From Tolypocladium sp. Sup5 PDA-1 (lineage: Eukaryota; Ascomycota; Sordariomycetes; Hypocreales; Ophiocordycipitaceae), in the NCBI GenBank assembly GCA_000750105.3, contig JPHH03000097.1:1-64000 (forward strand): a DNA stretch of 64,000 nt, written 5' to 3'. The first letter of the stretch is position 1. Every line of letters begins with the position of its first letter. A program made the position numbers and the translations under genes. The notes below the pieces were generated by a model. The model was not told the DNA's origin, made no database searches, and worked only from the letters and a program-made list of their open reading frames with translations. Shown one piece after another: positions 10,564 to 21,961 of the stretch.

Positions 10564-11875
10564 TCAACCCATCATACGTTGTCTGTAATTTGTGCTGGGC
10601 TCAGCAAGGGCCGCCTCTGGTCTGCGAGCATCCGTCGGCTCGGTGACAGTACGGTGCCATGAAAGACGGCTTTCTTGTTGCTTCGAAGCCATGCCGGTCC
10701 GAGGGGCAGCGAGGCCGAGCACGGCCTGCAAGGCACACATGTATCTGCGCAAAGAGCGATCGTGCTGACCGTGGGCGCTCTCAGTACTGCTTCGTGCAAG
10801 CCAGCCGGAATCCCCCCTGTTGCCATTCTGAGCCTGTTTCCGTTCCTTCTTTCGCCTCTCCATCTTTCTTGTTTGCCTCCCGGCGATCTGCCGTCGTAGC
10901 GGCCTCAGATAGGCTTTCAACCGGTAAGCGTTGCTGGATGTCGCTTGTCTTGTTTGGCCCTTGTTCTCGTCGCCCTCGTCGGCGAGTCGCGCGTACACGA
11001 GTCGCCTCATGAAGAGCTTCTACTGCAGCACCTCAACAGCCTTCTTTGCGGCTGTGGGGCCCGGGAGGGTGACATAACCCGACCCCCGATGCGGCCTTTC
11101 TGGTGATCCATGGGGACGTTGATGTGGACGATCGCGGATGCCCGCTCGCCCATGCGGCTTCGAACCCAGCGCTGCGCGTCCTGGGAGGTGGCAGCGTGCT
11201 TCAACGACCAGAGATGCACTTTGCAGCATTCGTATTTGGCGGGGGGAGGCACATTGCGGCTCGGGTCGGACTGCGTGATGGCAACGTTGCCTCCCCGAGA
11301 TAACGGATTTATGCTGATAGGATCGAGGTGCGGATACGGAGAGGTAGTATACGGCGCTCCGCTGAAGAACACGGGATTCATGGACTGCTGGTAAATAGAT
11401 AGCACGGACAATATGTCGAACCGTATTTCAGTCTCCAATCGTTCATGAGGTAGGGTTCTGGTGTTGTCCTGTACGGGGTTTCTTGCAACTCAGAAGGCAT
11501 CCAGGACTCCAATGGCACGTAACCCATCGAAGGCACGGTATCGACGCGGAGCACTTGAATCACGGGATCAGTCGGGTAGTTAGCGCCAGCGGAATCTTGA
11601 ACGTGTCCATACTCTTGTTGTTGCTGAGCCTCATCGTTGGTCCTAGCCTTTTTCAAGGAGTCAAAGAAGACCGACTCTCCTACCTCGTCGTCTGGTGCCG
11701 TGGCATCGTCTGCTGGCAAGTCGCCTCTTTTAATGCTACAGAGCTGACAAGCCACAACGCTGGTTTGGTCGCAGCCTGTGCAGGCCCTGGGGGGCCAGTT
11801 GACCGGGCATCGCGACCATACTCTTCTCGGCAGATGTGATTGATCATGCAGGCATGCAGGCGAGGGCAAAAGCAT
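10564..11875 (-). pseudogene. RNA-recognition-motif protein, broken
   Basis: Reading the minus strand from 11875, a Ser/Asp/Gln-rich N-terminal part (YGHVQDSAGANYPTDP and following) shifts frame near 11400-11440. A second frame then carries CKVHLWSLKHAATSQDAQRW. A further frameshift near 11070 leads to GYVTLPGPTAAKKAVEVL, then an in-frame TAG at about 11020, then FMRRLVYARLADE and a basic C-terminal tail (SSNAYRLKAYLRPLRRQIAG, KMERRKKERKQAQNG). The order beta1-helix-RNP1-like (SGYVTL)-helix is that of an RRM, followed by a basic tail. At least two frameshifts and one nonsense codon break it. It would have been an RNA-binding protein; its exact subfamily is not determined. Confidence 0.6.
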
Positions 11876-11939
11876 GGTGCGTTACGTCAAAGGTCATGAC
11901 AGTCCTGGAACTGTGCTAACAGATCCCCGTCAATACATG

Positions 11940-12700
11940 GACGTCTAGGCCTCAATGACGTCCTCAGCGGCATCTTCCTGGCTCTCGTTACAAAGGGCAT
12001 TTGTCCTGAGCAGTTCATGACTTGGCTCCCACGTCCTTGAAGAACACCGCAAGTATGTTTGAGTATTTGGGATTCGCCTCTCTTTCTTTCTGGACCGTTC
12101 TATCCTGGTTCCTCCGCGGGGTATACAGCCCCCGACGCTCGTTTGTGGTCATCGGCGAGTGGGGAGCCAGCAAGTCCAGTCTCATCGATATTCTCGCAGA
12201 CGAGGAGCCCAGTTTGACTATATGATGCCTCAATTTCGTCAAACTACAACCACTGTGCAAGCTCGGGTACTCGAACTAACGGGAAGGCGGACTAGCGCTG
12301 CTGCCGGAACGAGTTTTGGTTTAGTTGATATAGGATTGGCACAGCCGTCGCCGCCTGGTATTGCTAAGGGTATGTTGGGCAGACGCTTGACCTCGATCAC
12401 GCACTTATGCGTCGAGAAGTGGCTCTGCACTAACAGTACTCCTCATGCCGATGAGTGTCAACGTACGAGCCCAGAGAAGTCAGCCATGGCAAATGAACGA
12501 TATCACCCGGAAAGGTCTGCCGTGTTTCGGTGGATTCACGATCAACGCCAAGCAACCTCAGCTTGGCTACGTAATGATTCTGTCCACAATGGCTAGGACT
12601 AGACATACCGTAGAGACCAACGGCGCGTTTGCTTCCAAGAAAGAGTGTTTTGGGCCTAGAGAGGAAGTATAAGACGTAGGCAATCGTCTATTTCGCCGTC
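11940..12700. other. No recognisable gene
   Basis: Several short frames are open on the plus strand but none has a convincing domain. A stretch reading FVVIGEWGASKSSLIDIL vaguely recalls a P-loop but lacks the GKS/T, so I do not call an NTPase. Confidence 0.4.
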
Positions 12701-12704
12701 CATT

Positions 12705-13769
12705 TCACCACTCCACTTCATCCTCCACTTCGTCCTCCACTTCATCCTCCGCTTCATCCTCCACTTCGCCCTCCACTTCGCCCTCCACTTCGTCCTCCAC
12801 TTCACTCTCTTCCTCTTCCCCCAACTCACTGTCCTCTTCGTCCGTGACCTCGTCCTCTTTTGAAGTTCGCGACTGGTTCTTGAATTTATACCAGTCGAAG
12901 CAATAGTCGTACTGGAAGTTCTCGCGGACGACGACATCGCGGAAGATCTTTCGCAGGTAGTCATAGTCCGGCTTCTCGTCGAAGCGGAGGTTTCGTGTGT
13001 AGTTGAGGTAGATGACAAACTCGTTGGGGAAGCCATGGCAGAGGTCTTCGAGTGGGGTCGTCATCTTCTTCTCCATGATGAGGTTGTACTTCTCCTTCTT
13101 GTTGGCAGCTTCCAAGCCCTGCCAGGGCAGAGAGCCGCGGAGGAAGTAGAGCAAGACATAGCCTAGAGACTCCATGTCGTCACGACGCGACTGCTCGACA
13201 CCGAGATGGTTGTTGATGGAGGCATAACGGGCCGTGCCACTCAAGTTTTTGTTTGCAAGGTAGGGGATATGTAAGCTAGTCTCCGGGTCCTGGTAGTGCT
13301 TGGCGAGACCAAAATTAATGACATTGACCTCGTTGCCATGATGGTGAACACCCATGTGGAAATTTTCGGGTCTGATGTCGCGGTGGATGAGCGACTTGGC
13401 GTGGATGCACTCGACGCGAGAAATGAGCTGCTCCGCCAGGAGCAGAACAGTCTTCAGAGAGAACTTGCCGTAGCAGAAATGGGAGAGATTTTCCAAGCTG
13501 GGGCCAAGAAAGTCGAGAACCATGGCATTATAGTCGCACTCGGTGCCGAACCAGTGCACGGAGGGGATACCGACGTCGTCAGCTAGCAACTTGTAGACAT
13601 GGGCTTCATTCTCGAGCTGGGGGTGCTTGGTGTTCTTGGACTCAAGCTTGATAATGACTGCCTTGTCGGAGATGATGTTTGTACCTCTGTAGATGCCGCC
13701 AAAGGAAATGGAATCGATCTTTGTGTCGGTTCTATACTTTTCGCCGACGAGGAGATTCTGCGTGGGCAT
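12705..13769 (-). CDS. Casein-kinase-1-like probable pseudokinase with acidic repeat tail
   Basis: The 354-residue protein starting at the ATG at 13769 has a CK1-type kinase fold: a glycine loop, VIIKLES with the ATP lysine, the LENEAHVYKLL helix glutamate, HRDIRPENF in the catalytic loop, SGTARYASINNHLGVEQSRR in the activation and substrate region, and DDMESLGYVLLYFLRGSLPW. Three core motifs are altered: the loop GSGSFG is DSISFG, HRDIKPDN is HRDIRPEN, and DFG is NFG (AAT for the metal-binding Asp). Activity is therefore doubtful, and a pseudokinase role is plausible. After residue ~305 comes DEVTDEEDSEL, then a repeat of (E/D)VEDEVEGE units, closely matching the tail of the Ulp1-like protein at 59776-61796. 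Upstream ATGs followed by GTGAGT exist near 14022, so an extra 5' exon is possible. Confidence 0.75.
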   Translation of the reverse strand: MPTQNLLVGEKYRTDTKIDSISFGGIYRGTNIISDKAVIIKLESKNTKHPQLENEAHVYKLLADDVGIPSVHWFGTECDYNAMVLDFLGPSLENLSHFCYGKFSLKTVLLLAEQLISRVECIHAKSLIHRDIRPENFHMGVHHHGNEVNVINFGLAKHYQDPETSLHIPYLANKNLSGTARYASINNHLGVEQSRRDDMESLGYVLLYFLRGSLPWQGLEAANKKEKYNLIMEKKMTTPLEDLCHGFPNEFVIYLNYTRNLRFDEKPDYDYLRKIFRDVVVRENFQYDYCFDWYKFKNQSRTSKEDEVTDEEDSELGEEEESEVEDEVEGEVEGEVEDEAEDEVEDEVEDEVEW

Positions 13770-14299
13770 GTTAGCCTGTGTCTCCTGATGAAAAAATTGG
13801 TTAATACCAGCTAAGGCGGTAGCAGCTGTGCAACAGCCATGTAGACCTGAATATGCAACAGAAACGTAATTATCCGTAGACAACGGCTTCTCCGATAGTC
13901 TCTTGGCCAGCTTTGCTCCTTCTCGTTCTCAAATGCCCTCTTCCTTTGCCCCTCCAAGCCCGGAGCACTGATGGTTGCGTCTGCTGGAGATGGGCAGGAT
14001 TTGGTGGCAAGAGGGTGACTCACCATGGTCCTCAGGTTGTCGTTCGGTTGTGAGCGCTCCGTTTCACGCTTGAAGAAGCAGCCTCGTCGCAGCACACGGT
14101 TCAGTACTATCAAGTGTGAGTCTTAATGTTCGGCTGCACTTGAGATCAGCAGCGGTCCATGGCTCGAATACGCGATGTGATGACGGAGACAAGAAGACGG
14201 GAGAGGCTTCGAGCTGGAGGCACCTACCAGGAAATTGAAGTTTGGTCAAAGCGAGGATGCAAAGTGCTGTGATGAGGGCTTGGTTGGGCCGTTCCCGAC

Positions 14300-14307
14300 T
14301 TTATATA
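14300..14307 (-). promoter_or_regulatory. TATA box for the CK1-like gene
   Basis: The minus strand reads TATATAAA about 530 bp upstream of the chosen ATG. The distance suggests a long leader, probably with an intron; GTGAGT and CTGGTAGGT donors lie in between. Confidence 0.4.
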
Positions 14308-14459
14308 CCTGCAGGCTACCACTGAAGGCAAAGAAGGCGGCCAGAACGAGAGAAAATGTAGAGGACCTTGCTTCAAGCAAGTTCAGGGGAAGGTCACTGT
14401 GTCAACCTGGGGCAGAACCAGCGGGGAACCGTTTCTCGCCACTCCGCCCTAAAAAAGAC

Positions 14460-15478
14460 TGAAGGGCACGCCTCAAAACAAGGCGGCGCTTCGGTCCGCC
14501 TGGGGTTAGCCTTCGCGCCCAAGTGACTCAGGGACGAGGAGTCAGCGTTTGGTCCCGGTCTGCTTTGCCTTCCGTTGCCTCAATCACAACACCAGGGTAC
14601 ACCCATCAGGTACGCGCACTACCGCGTTGGCCAAGTTCCCGCCGGTATCCTGGCCAATATGCCTGGCAGGTAGTCAGGCAGGGCCTCGTGCCACGCCTCC
14701 CCAGTTGCGCTAGGGAGCGGCTCCGCCGGTAAGGCGCGAGGCAAACGCCCTAGACCCATGCTGGACGCCAAGACCATCTCACTTTGACCGCGCCGCCATG
14801 CGCCGGCGACGAGCACAACATTTTTCTCATGCCGACACTCGCAGAACGACCTGATGCCGGAGCTTCTATGTCCCACCATCCTGTCACTGACCAAATGCGG
14901 GTGCTTGGCTCGACATCTTGCCTGTGTACAAGGCTCTTGTTAGTTGAGGGGGCATTTGATATAGGGATGATATAGGCGGCGGTGGTCTTCCTGGATACAG
15001 ACCAGCACGGTTAGCAGAGAGAAGAAGGAATACATAACCCCACTACGCCCTCCTATAGAAGAGCTGTGTCATCTGGCTTCAACCTGTATTCCTCTCAGCC
15101 GCATGGACGCCGCTCGTGACACCTCAAGAACCACACAGAGCTGTATTTCTTGTCTCAGTTGCTTGAGCGTTGGCGGTGTCGCAGCTATCATCGCTTACTC
15201 TGTTGTTCGGCAAGGCAACCTGCATGCATTGCCTTGCGTTTCGCAATACAAGCGGAGTGGCATAGTTGGGATACCGACAAATTTTGCGGAACCATCCCGG
15301 CCTTGTTCCACTAGCGCCGGATTGCGCTCCCCGGCCCCGCGTCCCGTTCCCCATCCATGGCCCCTGTTGCTTCTGCAGAGGCGGTCATGATCCTTGTTTT
15401 ACGGTGAGGCATATTGTAGCCCTGGCCCACTGCACATCGTTGCGGCTCCAGTCCCGAGGGCTAGCCCCGGGGGTGGAA
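14460..15478. other. No recognisable gene
   Basis: Only shadow frames. I see no domain, no intron set and no clear match to the other repeats of the window until the TIR element beginning at about 15480. Confidence 0.45.
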
Positions 15479-15479
15479 C

Positions 15480-16310
15480 AAGGCCGAGGAGGGACTATTC
15501 CTCTTTTTGTAGCCGGAGAATCCGGATGCTGAAAACGGTTAGCGGCTTCCTAGTCGCGCGTCAGCTAAGAAGCTGTGGCTGGCACTTTTCCGCCAGCTGT
15601 TTCAGTCAGACAGGCAGCGAGACGTCAGCTTACAGAACCCGAGACAGGCCACAGTGGTCAGGGCTGAGTTGACTGGATACTGGGCGAATGCAGGGATAAC
15701 AGACCCAGATGTGTCATGTTACTAGGATGCGCTGGCGCTCAGGGCGGCTGATTCTTCACACCATGATCGTATTCGTCGTGGTAGGCAGCCGCACGACAAC
15801 CTGGGTGACGTGGCCTGTTGAGGCAGTCCATCCCGCGCTCAAAAGCCAGAGCGCATGCTGATCCATGCATTTCTGCCATCGCGTTGCGGCAGTTGGCTGC
15901 CCATCGTCGTATTCTGGACGTAGGCTGGGTACCCTTGTGTCCTCAATTCTCCTGTCGCTAGGCCAAATCCCCATATCTCAGCTGGATCCTCCTCCGTCTT
16001 GCGCAGTATTTGCTGATTCATCCAATCCGGCGTCATGTCCGGGCATCGATGCAAGTCGTGTTGAGTTGTAAGCTGGCTGCTATACATCCAAGTTACAGAA
16101 ACATCTATATCCTGACTATAAGGACGTAGCACGTATTTTAAATCAGTATCCTCCAAGAACGTGGCAATGGTTGCAGCTTCTCCCCTCAGTGACTTTATCC
16201 GTCGGAGGTGGCGGCAGTTTCCCGCATTGTCCCTTCGGTGCTAACGATTTTGGGCAAACCGGACAGTCCTGCTTCCAAAAGAAGTATCGGCGTCCTGAAG
16301 GGCCCATAAG
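15480..16310. mobile_element. Non-autonomous TIR element, copy 2
   Basis: The left end (15488-15545) reads GGACTATTCCTCTTTTTG, AGCCGGAGAATCCGG and AAAACGGTTAGCGG. The right end, read on the minus strand from 16305 to 16240, reads GATACTTCTTTTGG, CAGGACTGTCCGG and CCAAAATCGTTAGC. The two ends are therefore imperfect inverted repeats of about 55 bp or more. The right interior matches 3600-3905 of copy 1 in inverted orientation. The left interior (15545-15790) matches 27245-27510 directly at roughly three-quarters identity by eye. No coding capacity is visible. Confidence 0.6.
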
Positions 16311-16698
16311 TCCCGTGCCGTAGCAGCAGTGGCTACGTAAAAGGGTATCACTTTACTTTCAATGGCTAAATATGTAAGCTGACATGTACCCCCATATAGC
16401 TTCGACTGATCCTAGGCGGTGGCGTTCTCACGAGAACATAGCACAACAAGCATCCGACAGGTGAGGTTCCCAGTCGCACACTCGTATCACCTCGTATCAC
16501 CACCCGCCTCAGACTCACTTCGCGCTCGCTTACACTGTACAAATCTTGCGCTGTTTTGGTTGCTCTTGCCTCACTTTGGCAACGGGCATTGCCGATGTTC
16601 CCGAGGACGAGCCTACGCACATCTTCTTGCCACTTGCTGTTTAACGCTTCCGATCGTCTTGAAAGGATCCTTTCAGTCCAGTCATTCACAACTCGGCG

Positions 16699-17912
16699 AT
16701 GTATTATCTTTATCATGCTTTGAAGGGGTTATTTAGTGGCAAGTTCGAGGCTTCGTCCTCATGGGATCAGCCAGAGTTGGTCACATTACCCCCAGAGATC
16801 TCGTTTCCGCCGCCTGCCTTCATCCGCCCTAAGCACCACCGCATGGCTGCTCGAGAGGAAAGGTTTGGCAGGCGGGCGCTGGGAAAGTGCAAGATTGCGC
16901 CAGATGTCACGATTTATCAACCGGCATATGCTGAAATGCTTCATTCCGCACGGTTCCAATCACCCAGCGAACGACAACCCGAGCCTCGGTCCACCGGATC
17001 TCGAGAGGCTCACAAACCACCACAGGATCAAAGCAGGAAGCTCTCGCCACTGCTGGTGACACTCAACCTCAAACGCCGCGCCATGCCCACGCGAACATCG
17101 CTTGATCCATCTGCCGTGGCGCTTCAGAGGCACTCAAGGCGCAGCGACTCAAGTGTGCCAAGTTTGAACAGCCAAAAAAAATACAGATCTTCCTGATCTC
17201 GCCTCCCCAACGCGAAATGACAACTCAGATCTTGCTGCATCTGCAAATGTCCAGCCCGATTCGCAACCGAGACTCATGAGTCTACGGGAGCCTGATTTCA
17301 ATGACTTTCTGAGCCTCAGCGACAACGATGTCGCTGAGCCGACACATAACAACTCGATTTCGTCCACTGTCCAAAATGCCCACCTTGGATCTACGTACCC
17401 CATCGTCGCGATTACTGGAACTCGCCTCGTCACTGCCGACCTTGAAGCCGCCAGTTGCCAGAGAGGCCACCAAGGCTGCTGCACTTGAGACCGCCAGAAT
17501 CGCAAAACTGTACGACTTGGACCTGGCGTACTTCGTCAATCTGTGGCCTACCGGCCGAATCCTTGCCGCCTACGGTCTTGATCACCTACCTCCATCCAAC
17601 GTCGACGTTGCGGCATTTGGCTCTAATGTTGGTACCAAAGACCCCAAGGGGAACGTTGTTTCTTACGACTTTGCCTGGGGTTATGCATGTGTCTTCTATC
17701 CCTGTCGGTATAACACCAGCAAGTCTAAGGATCTTGTCATCTACGCCCCAGGAGGTTGGTTTCCGGAGAATTTGGACCATTGTATCGTCTTTGCCGCGTA
17801 TCGCAGGCCCAAGGAAGATGCTGGACGAACAGAACAGTGCTTCAAGACGGCAAACAACAGCGACCTTCATAGAGATGCTATGGCCTTGGTGCAGAAGTTT
17901 ATCAGCATATAA
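16699..17912 (+). pseudogene. Conserved fungal hypothetical protein, two frameshifts
   Basis: From the ATG at 16699 a basic, disordered N-terminal region runs to an A8 homopolymer (17174-17181). There the frame breaks, and the continuation is in the next frame (NTDLPDLASPTRNDNSDL and EPDFNDFLSLSDNDVAEPT). A second break near 17400 moves to the frame that carries the conserved C-terminal domain (ARIAKLYDLDLAYFVNLWP, AWGYACVFYP, CIVFAAYRRP) and ends at 17912. The three frames together make one protein-like product with no other stops. No function is known to me for this domain; its alpha/beta pattern is compatible with a GAF-like fold, but that is only a guess. The homopolymer break may be a sequencing error. 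Confidence 0.55.
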
Positions 17913-18620
17913 ACTCCATGCTTGGTCCTATTTGACACTTGAGAGTGAGATATGCGTGATGCACCAGGGATTCAGAACTTGCATGGTCTGGGAAATAACC
18001 AATTCGTCCCGTGCGAGCGTGCCAGTTAAGAACGCTGCTGAAGAGAGGACTGGGCCGTAGGTATTGGTAGCCCCGTTTCTGTCTGGACCAGCCCTAGCAG
18101 TTCATTCCAGGCTTTCCCCAACACTGGGCCTTGGGAACTGAAAGGCAACCCTATGCTTGTAGTGATTATACAACTTGATAATTTCTATTCCTTACTCGCC
18201 CTCCTCGTTCTGCGCAGGCTGGCGTTTTCGTGCATCTATACGGAGCTCGCCCCTTCAGTATGTTACGTAACACTGCAATGAATCCAATCTCTGTGGTCTC
18301 TGTGATTAGTTGTTGCTCCGTCTGGATGTTTAGCTAGATTGAAGGGTAGACGCTGTAGTGAGGAGGGAATCGCAGGTCGCCAGATGTTCGGCGGCCACAT
18401 ATGAGGAGCGGCAACGAGCATACCATTATTTTATGTTGGTACGTATTAGCAGGCAGTCACGCAATCAACAATACTCTTCACATTCGCATCCACATCCACT
18501 TGCACTTGCAGTAAATAAAATTATGATTGGATAAATGAGACCGCGGCTACGCTGTATGGCAGTGTCCGGTCTGTACTAATCCATGGTTCTGAGTTTCCGC
18601 TGCAGTTTGAAAACTTAGGG
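17913..18620. other. Intergenic, no gene seen
   Basis: AT-richer spacer between two convergent genes. No open frame with coding character; it probably contains the two 3' untranslated regions. Confidence 0.5.
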
Positions 18621-18624
18621 AACG

Positions 18625-19849
18625 TCATCCTATCTGCCCCCTTTGGCTATTTGCATGTTGCAAGGTCCCTTGGCTTGCCGAAAGTTTCAGTATTGTAAGT
18701 CCGCTCGGTCGATAGCTTGGCGTACCCGGCATCAATGCTCCGTGTTCAGGGACCGGGCCTGGCGGCCCATAATGTAGCCTTTCAGCTGGCGTCTCATGGA
18801 GCCTTACTCCGGTTGTCAGTTCCGCGAGGCTGGGCAGCGAACCTGGGTTGCGAGGCTGTTCTTGAGTCTGCATCGGGGCAAGCGCTGGGCCGATGGTACT
18901 GTAGAGCTCACCACGGCCTAATGCTGTGAACTGGTGAAGTTCCGACCCTGGCGCAGGCGGTGGACGGGGCATGTACTCTTCATGAGTCACTTGACCAACT
19001 GGCAGGGTTGACAAAGCCGGCGGGTTCCGCGCGAACATAGAGCGAGGTAAGGGGGGAGTTCCGTGACGAGCAATGTCTTCCTGGGGTTGGGAATTGGCGC
19101 TTGGTCGTGGTGCCACGCTCCTTTGTCCCTTTTCGACCGTCACAGATGCAAGTGAGAAGGGGACGGCTCCAGCTCGCCGAGCCATATCCAGCTCTCCAAG
19201 CTGCCAATGCATGGCTTCGGCGGCCCGCCATGGAACTGCCAGTTCTTCTGCCACCTTTGCCCACATTTCTGCTTTGAATCTACGAGTCGATTAGCTCTCT
19301 TTTCGGCATGGTGCCAGAGGCAACACGAGGACCCAGGAAGCGGAGTTTGGACGAGTCATACCTCTCATATAGCCTGGCAAGTTTGTTCTTGCGTTCTTCA
19401 TCCCACTCGCTTCGTCTTTCGAGGTAGTTCTGATAGTGGAGCCGGCAACTAATTGCACTTCTCCCAGGTAGTCTCTTGGAAACTTCTTCCCACTTCATGC
19501 CACTCCCCCTGAGCTCGATGATGAGGGCATCCTCTTCCGGGGACCACTTGCTCTGCTTCTTGACCGGCTGATGCCACACAGAACGGGGCGTATTTCGACC
19601 TGCATTGGGCACCAGTCTTTGCGATACGGACTGGGTGGCCTGCGCGGGCTGTTGCCCATGAGCAGCCGCCGGACCTGTCGATTGTGGTACGAGGGAGGGT
19701 CGGGTTTGCCTGTTATGCACTGAGGACTCATATGAGTCGGAGGGCTGAAATGAAGAATTGGCATAGTTTCTTTCTCCTCCACTAGTTGCGTTGTGTTGGT
19801 TGACTGGAGTATAAGAGCAGCGAAACAGATCGAAGCCGCTGTTGGCCAT
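18625..19849 (-). CDS. Myb/SANT-domain transcription factor, two exons
   Basis: Exon 1 is 19849-19362 and exon 2 is 19279-18625; the 82-nt intron has a GTATGA donor and a CGTAG acceptor. Joined in phase they give 380 residues. The DNA-binding region lies at about residues 95-180: KWSPEEDALIIELRGSGMKW, then SKRLPGRSAISCRLHYQNYL, then a second module across the splice site beginning FKAEMWAKVAEELAVPWRAA with MHWQLGE. The regular tryptophans (W-x19-W type) are those of Myb/SANT repeats. The N-terminal and C-terminal thirds are Gln/Ser/Pro-rich and disordered, as in fungal regulators. No lesion is seen. It is expected to be nuclear; targets are unknown. It is one of the few intact, core-like genes here. 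Confidence 0.8.
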
Positions 19850-20139
19850 GTCGATGGAACGTGGCTCTGCCTGGGAATGCAGGGCAGAGTCAGACGCTTG
19901 AATTGTGCCAGCTCCGCGACTGGTTGCAAGACTGCACCTTAACTGTTGTGCAATTGCGGATGAACTCTGGTGCCAGTGTAGGGAGACGTAGCAAAAGCTG
20001 ACTCAGTGTAACATTGCGTGGAGCCTCGGCGATGGAGAATCACGGCAGAGCAGCTGAGAAATAGATGGTAAGAGGATAGTCGAGAGGTTTGTATATCGAG
20101 GGTGGTGTGTTTTGAGGAAGAAAGAGCCTCGAAGCGGGA

Positions 20140-20400
20140 TGACTAGGATGGTATGGGACACGACGAACCTTGTTACCGCGCATATGAAGGTAAACACTAT
20201 CGTCATTGGTGCTGCCCAAGGTTTTCATCCCCCAATGGATGGAAACGAGCCAGAGCGAAAGGCGACAACCCGCCACAAAAGGTGTGACTGGTCAGGCCGG
20301 AACTCGTGGGGCTGGTCACTCCCCACGAAAAGAATCGAAGTAAGCACGCGTCAACCTGCTTTTAGCAGCAGGAAAGTCCAGCCTCTAAGAGGGTAAAGTC
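20140..20400 (+). repeat. Dispersed repeat related to the interior of TIR element copy 1
   Basis: Aligns directly with 3970-4240: shared blocks include GGACACGACGA, TTACCGCG, GGCGACAACCC, GATCAGGCCGGAACTCGTGGG (written TGGTCAGGCCGGAACTCGTG here) and CCCACGAAAAGAATC. It ends in a CAGGAAAGTCCAGCC motif of the terminal type. Divergence includes many transitions and small indels. Confidence 0.6.
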
Positions 20401-20639
20401 TGCCCTTCTCTTCCCCGCACTATTGGGTTGGCTGATCACTCAGCCCGTGCTTCTTTTCGTTACAAACGACCTAACGAGAAATATGGGCTTCCCACATGAT
20501 GGGTCGGGAGGAGCTGGTTTGGTGCTAACCGCTTTTGCTAAACAGGACTGTCCCGTGCCCGCTAATGCAACTAAGTCCGTCTGCCGTTCCAATGTCCCCT
20601 GTAGTGGTAATCACAACTTTTGCTTTGACCCCCCCCTCC

Positions 20640-20745
20640 CCCTCTTACTCGCCGATACGAAGTATGGCAACCAACGACCTATGATTCGGCGGCACCGAAT
20701 TGGTCCCACGTTGAAGCTGATGTAGTTGGGGTTATGTTGTGTGGT
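20640..20745 (-). pseudogene. Relic of the sequence at 28890-28990
   Basis: The minus strand reads CCCAACTACATCAGCTTCAA, GTGCCGCCGAATCATAGGTC and GTTGGTTGCCATAC, almost identical to the plus strand at 28893-28965. Both copies can be read as TTSASTWDQ(L/F)GAAES followed by the same TAG. This shared stop means either that the TAG is intronic or that the ancestor was already broken. Confidence 0.6.
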
Positions 20746-20924
20746 TTTGCAGGTTGCCGTGCGCGAGAGGGAGAGTATAAAACGATGATTTGCGACTCGA
20801 AGCTAACGTGTCTGGTATGGTGAATGGGCGCGACGTGGTACAGTAGTTGAGGCTGTAGAAGAATAAATATGCCACCTAGCGACGGCGGGGTTGAGAGGGC
20901 GGCACGTGTACAGGGGATCGGGAG

Positions 20925-21415
20925 CGTCAGCTAGGCGGCAAAATCGAGTCCCTCGGCTTGTAGGAGGGGCTATCCCTCCTTCGGTAGCCGGATGGTCCTG
21001 TCCCCCAAAACGGCTAGCCGCTTTCATTATCGAGGCAGAAATAGCCCAGACGCATGGGACTCTCCGCCAGCTGTTTCTGGCAAATCGTGGCAGCAGGGCG
21101 TCATTCGCAGATTCCGAGACAAGTTGCGGCGGTTAGGGCTGAGCTGGTTAGGACTGACGGCCTGATCAAATGCACAGACAACTGTTTCAAAGTGTACAGC
21201 AGCCGCGATCGTATCGTGGTACATGTCCAAGACAGGGCAACGATGTGATTGGATTCCTGCAGCCGACAACCCTTCCGGGCGGTGTGAGCTGGGATTTCTT
21301 GTGTTAATGAATACTTGTTTAGCTGCTTGTCCCCGCAACTGCTTCCTGCCCTGTTACGTTGGGTGCTAACCCCCATTTTGGCAAGCCGGACTGTCCTTGC
21401 CCCAAAATGATGTTC
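20925..21415. mobile_element. Short TIR element, copy 3
   Basis: Left end (20940-21020): CTTGTAGGAGGGGCTATCCC, TAGCCGGATGGTCCTG, AAAACGGCTAGCCGC. Right end (21362-21410), opposite orientation: GCTAACCCCCATTTTGGC, AGCCGGACTGTCC, CCAAAATGATG. The interior near 21060-21140 (CCGCCAGCTGTTTCTGGCAA, GGGCTGAGCTGG) matches copies at 15590-15670 and 27310-27400. Roughly 450 bp between the ends, with no coding capacity. Confidence 0.55.
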
Positions 21416-21579
21416 TCACCAGTCGATCCGACCTTCGTCAACAGCTGCGAGCGCTTGCTTCACTGGGAATGGTACTGTCCTTGCAAAGACAGGGGACATG
21501 GGTTCTGCATTGCGGACCAGGGTAGTCCGTAGACGTGGCTTTATCCTTCCCCAGCCAATATCGGCAACGCGCCTGAAAA

Positions 21580-21890
21580 GCAGCCAAGAATTGTTCGTCC
21601 TTGGGTACCAGCAGTCCTTCCACCGAAGAAGCCGCTAACGATTTTCGGCATCCGGATTCCCCGGTTACCAAAGGAGTAGTAGTCTTCCTGCAAGGCCACC
21701 ATACGAGCTGAGCACCCCTGTGCCGGCTTATGCAACCGAATCCCCACCAAGACCATCACCTTGTCTCAGTCGGGCACTCATCAGCTACGCCACCCTCCGC
21801 ACCATCCTATCATTGAACGCTACAGAAGCGACTGTTCCTTTTCCGTAGCAGGAAAGTCCTGCTGCAGAAAACAGGTTAGCGTGGACGATG
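21580..21890. repeat. Two further terminal motifs of the TIR family
   Basis: At 21628-21690 a right end reads GCTAACGATTTTCGGCAT, CCGGATTCCCCGG, CCAAAGGAG and TCTTCCTGCAAGGCCACC. At 21838-21885 a left end reads CTTTTCCGTAGCAGGAAAG, TCCTGCTGCAG and AAAACAGGTTAGCG. They point towards different neighbours and look like nested or broken copies. Confidence 0.5.
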
Positions 21891-21961
21891 ACGTGCCATC
21901 CTAGCAGAAACCCCTCCGGGCGAAGTGATGTTGGCCGCCTTGCCACTTTTTAGCACGAGCC

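Noticed and set aside
12159..12225. Possible P-loop GTPase (VVIGEWGASKSSLIDIL)
   Set aside because: Lacks the GK(S/T) lysine in the right place and no further G motifs follow.
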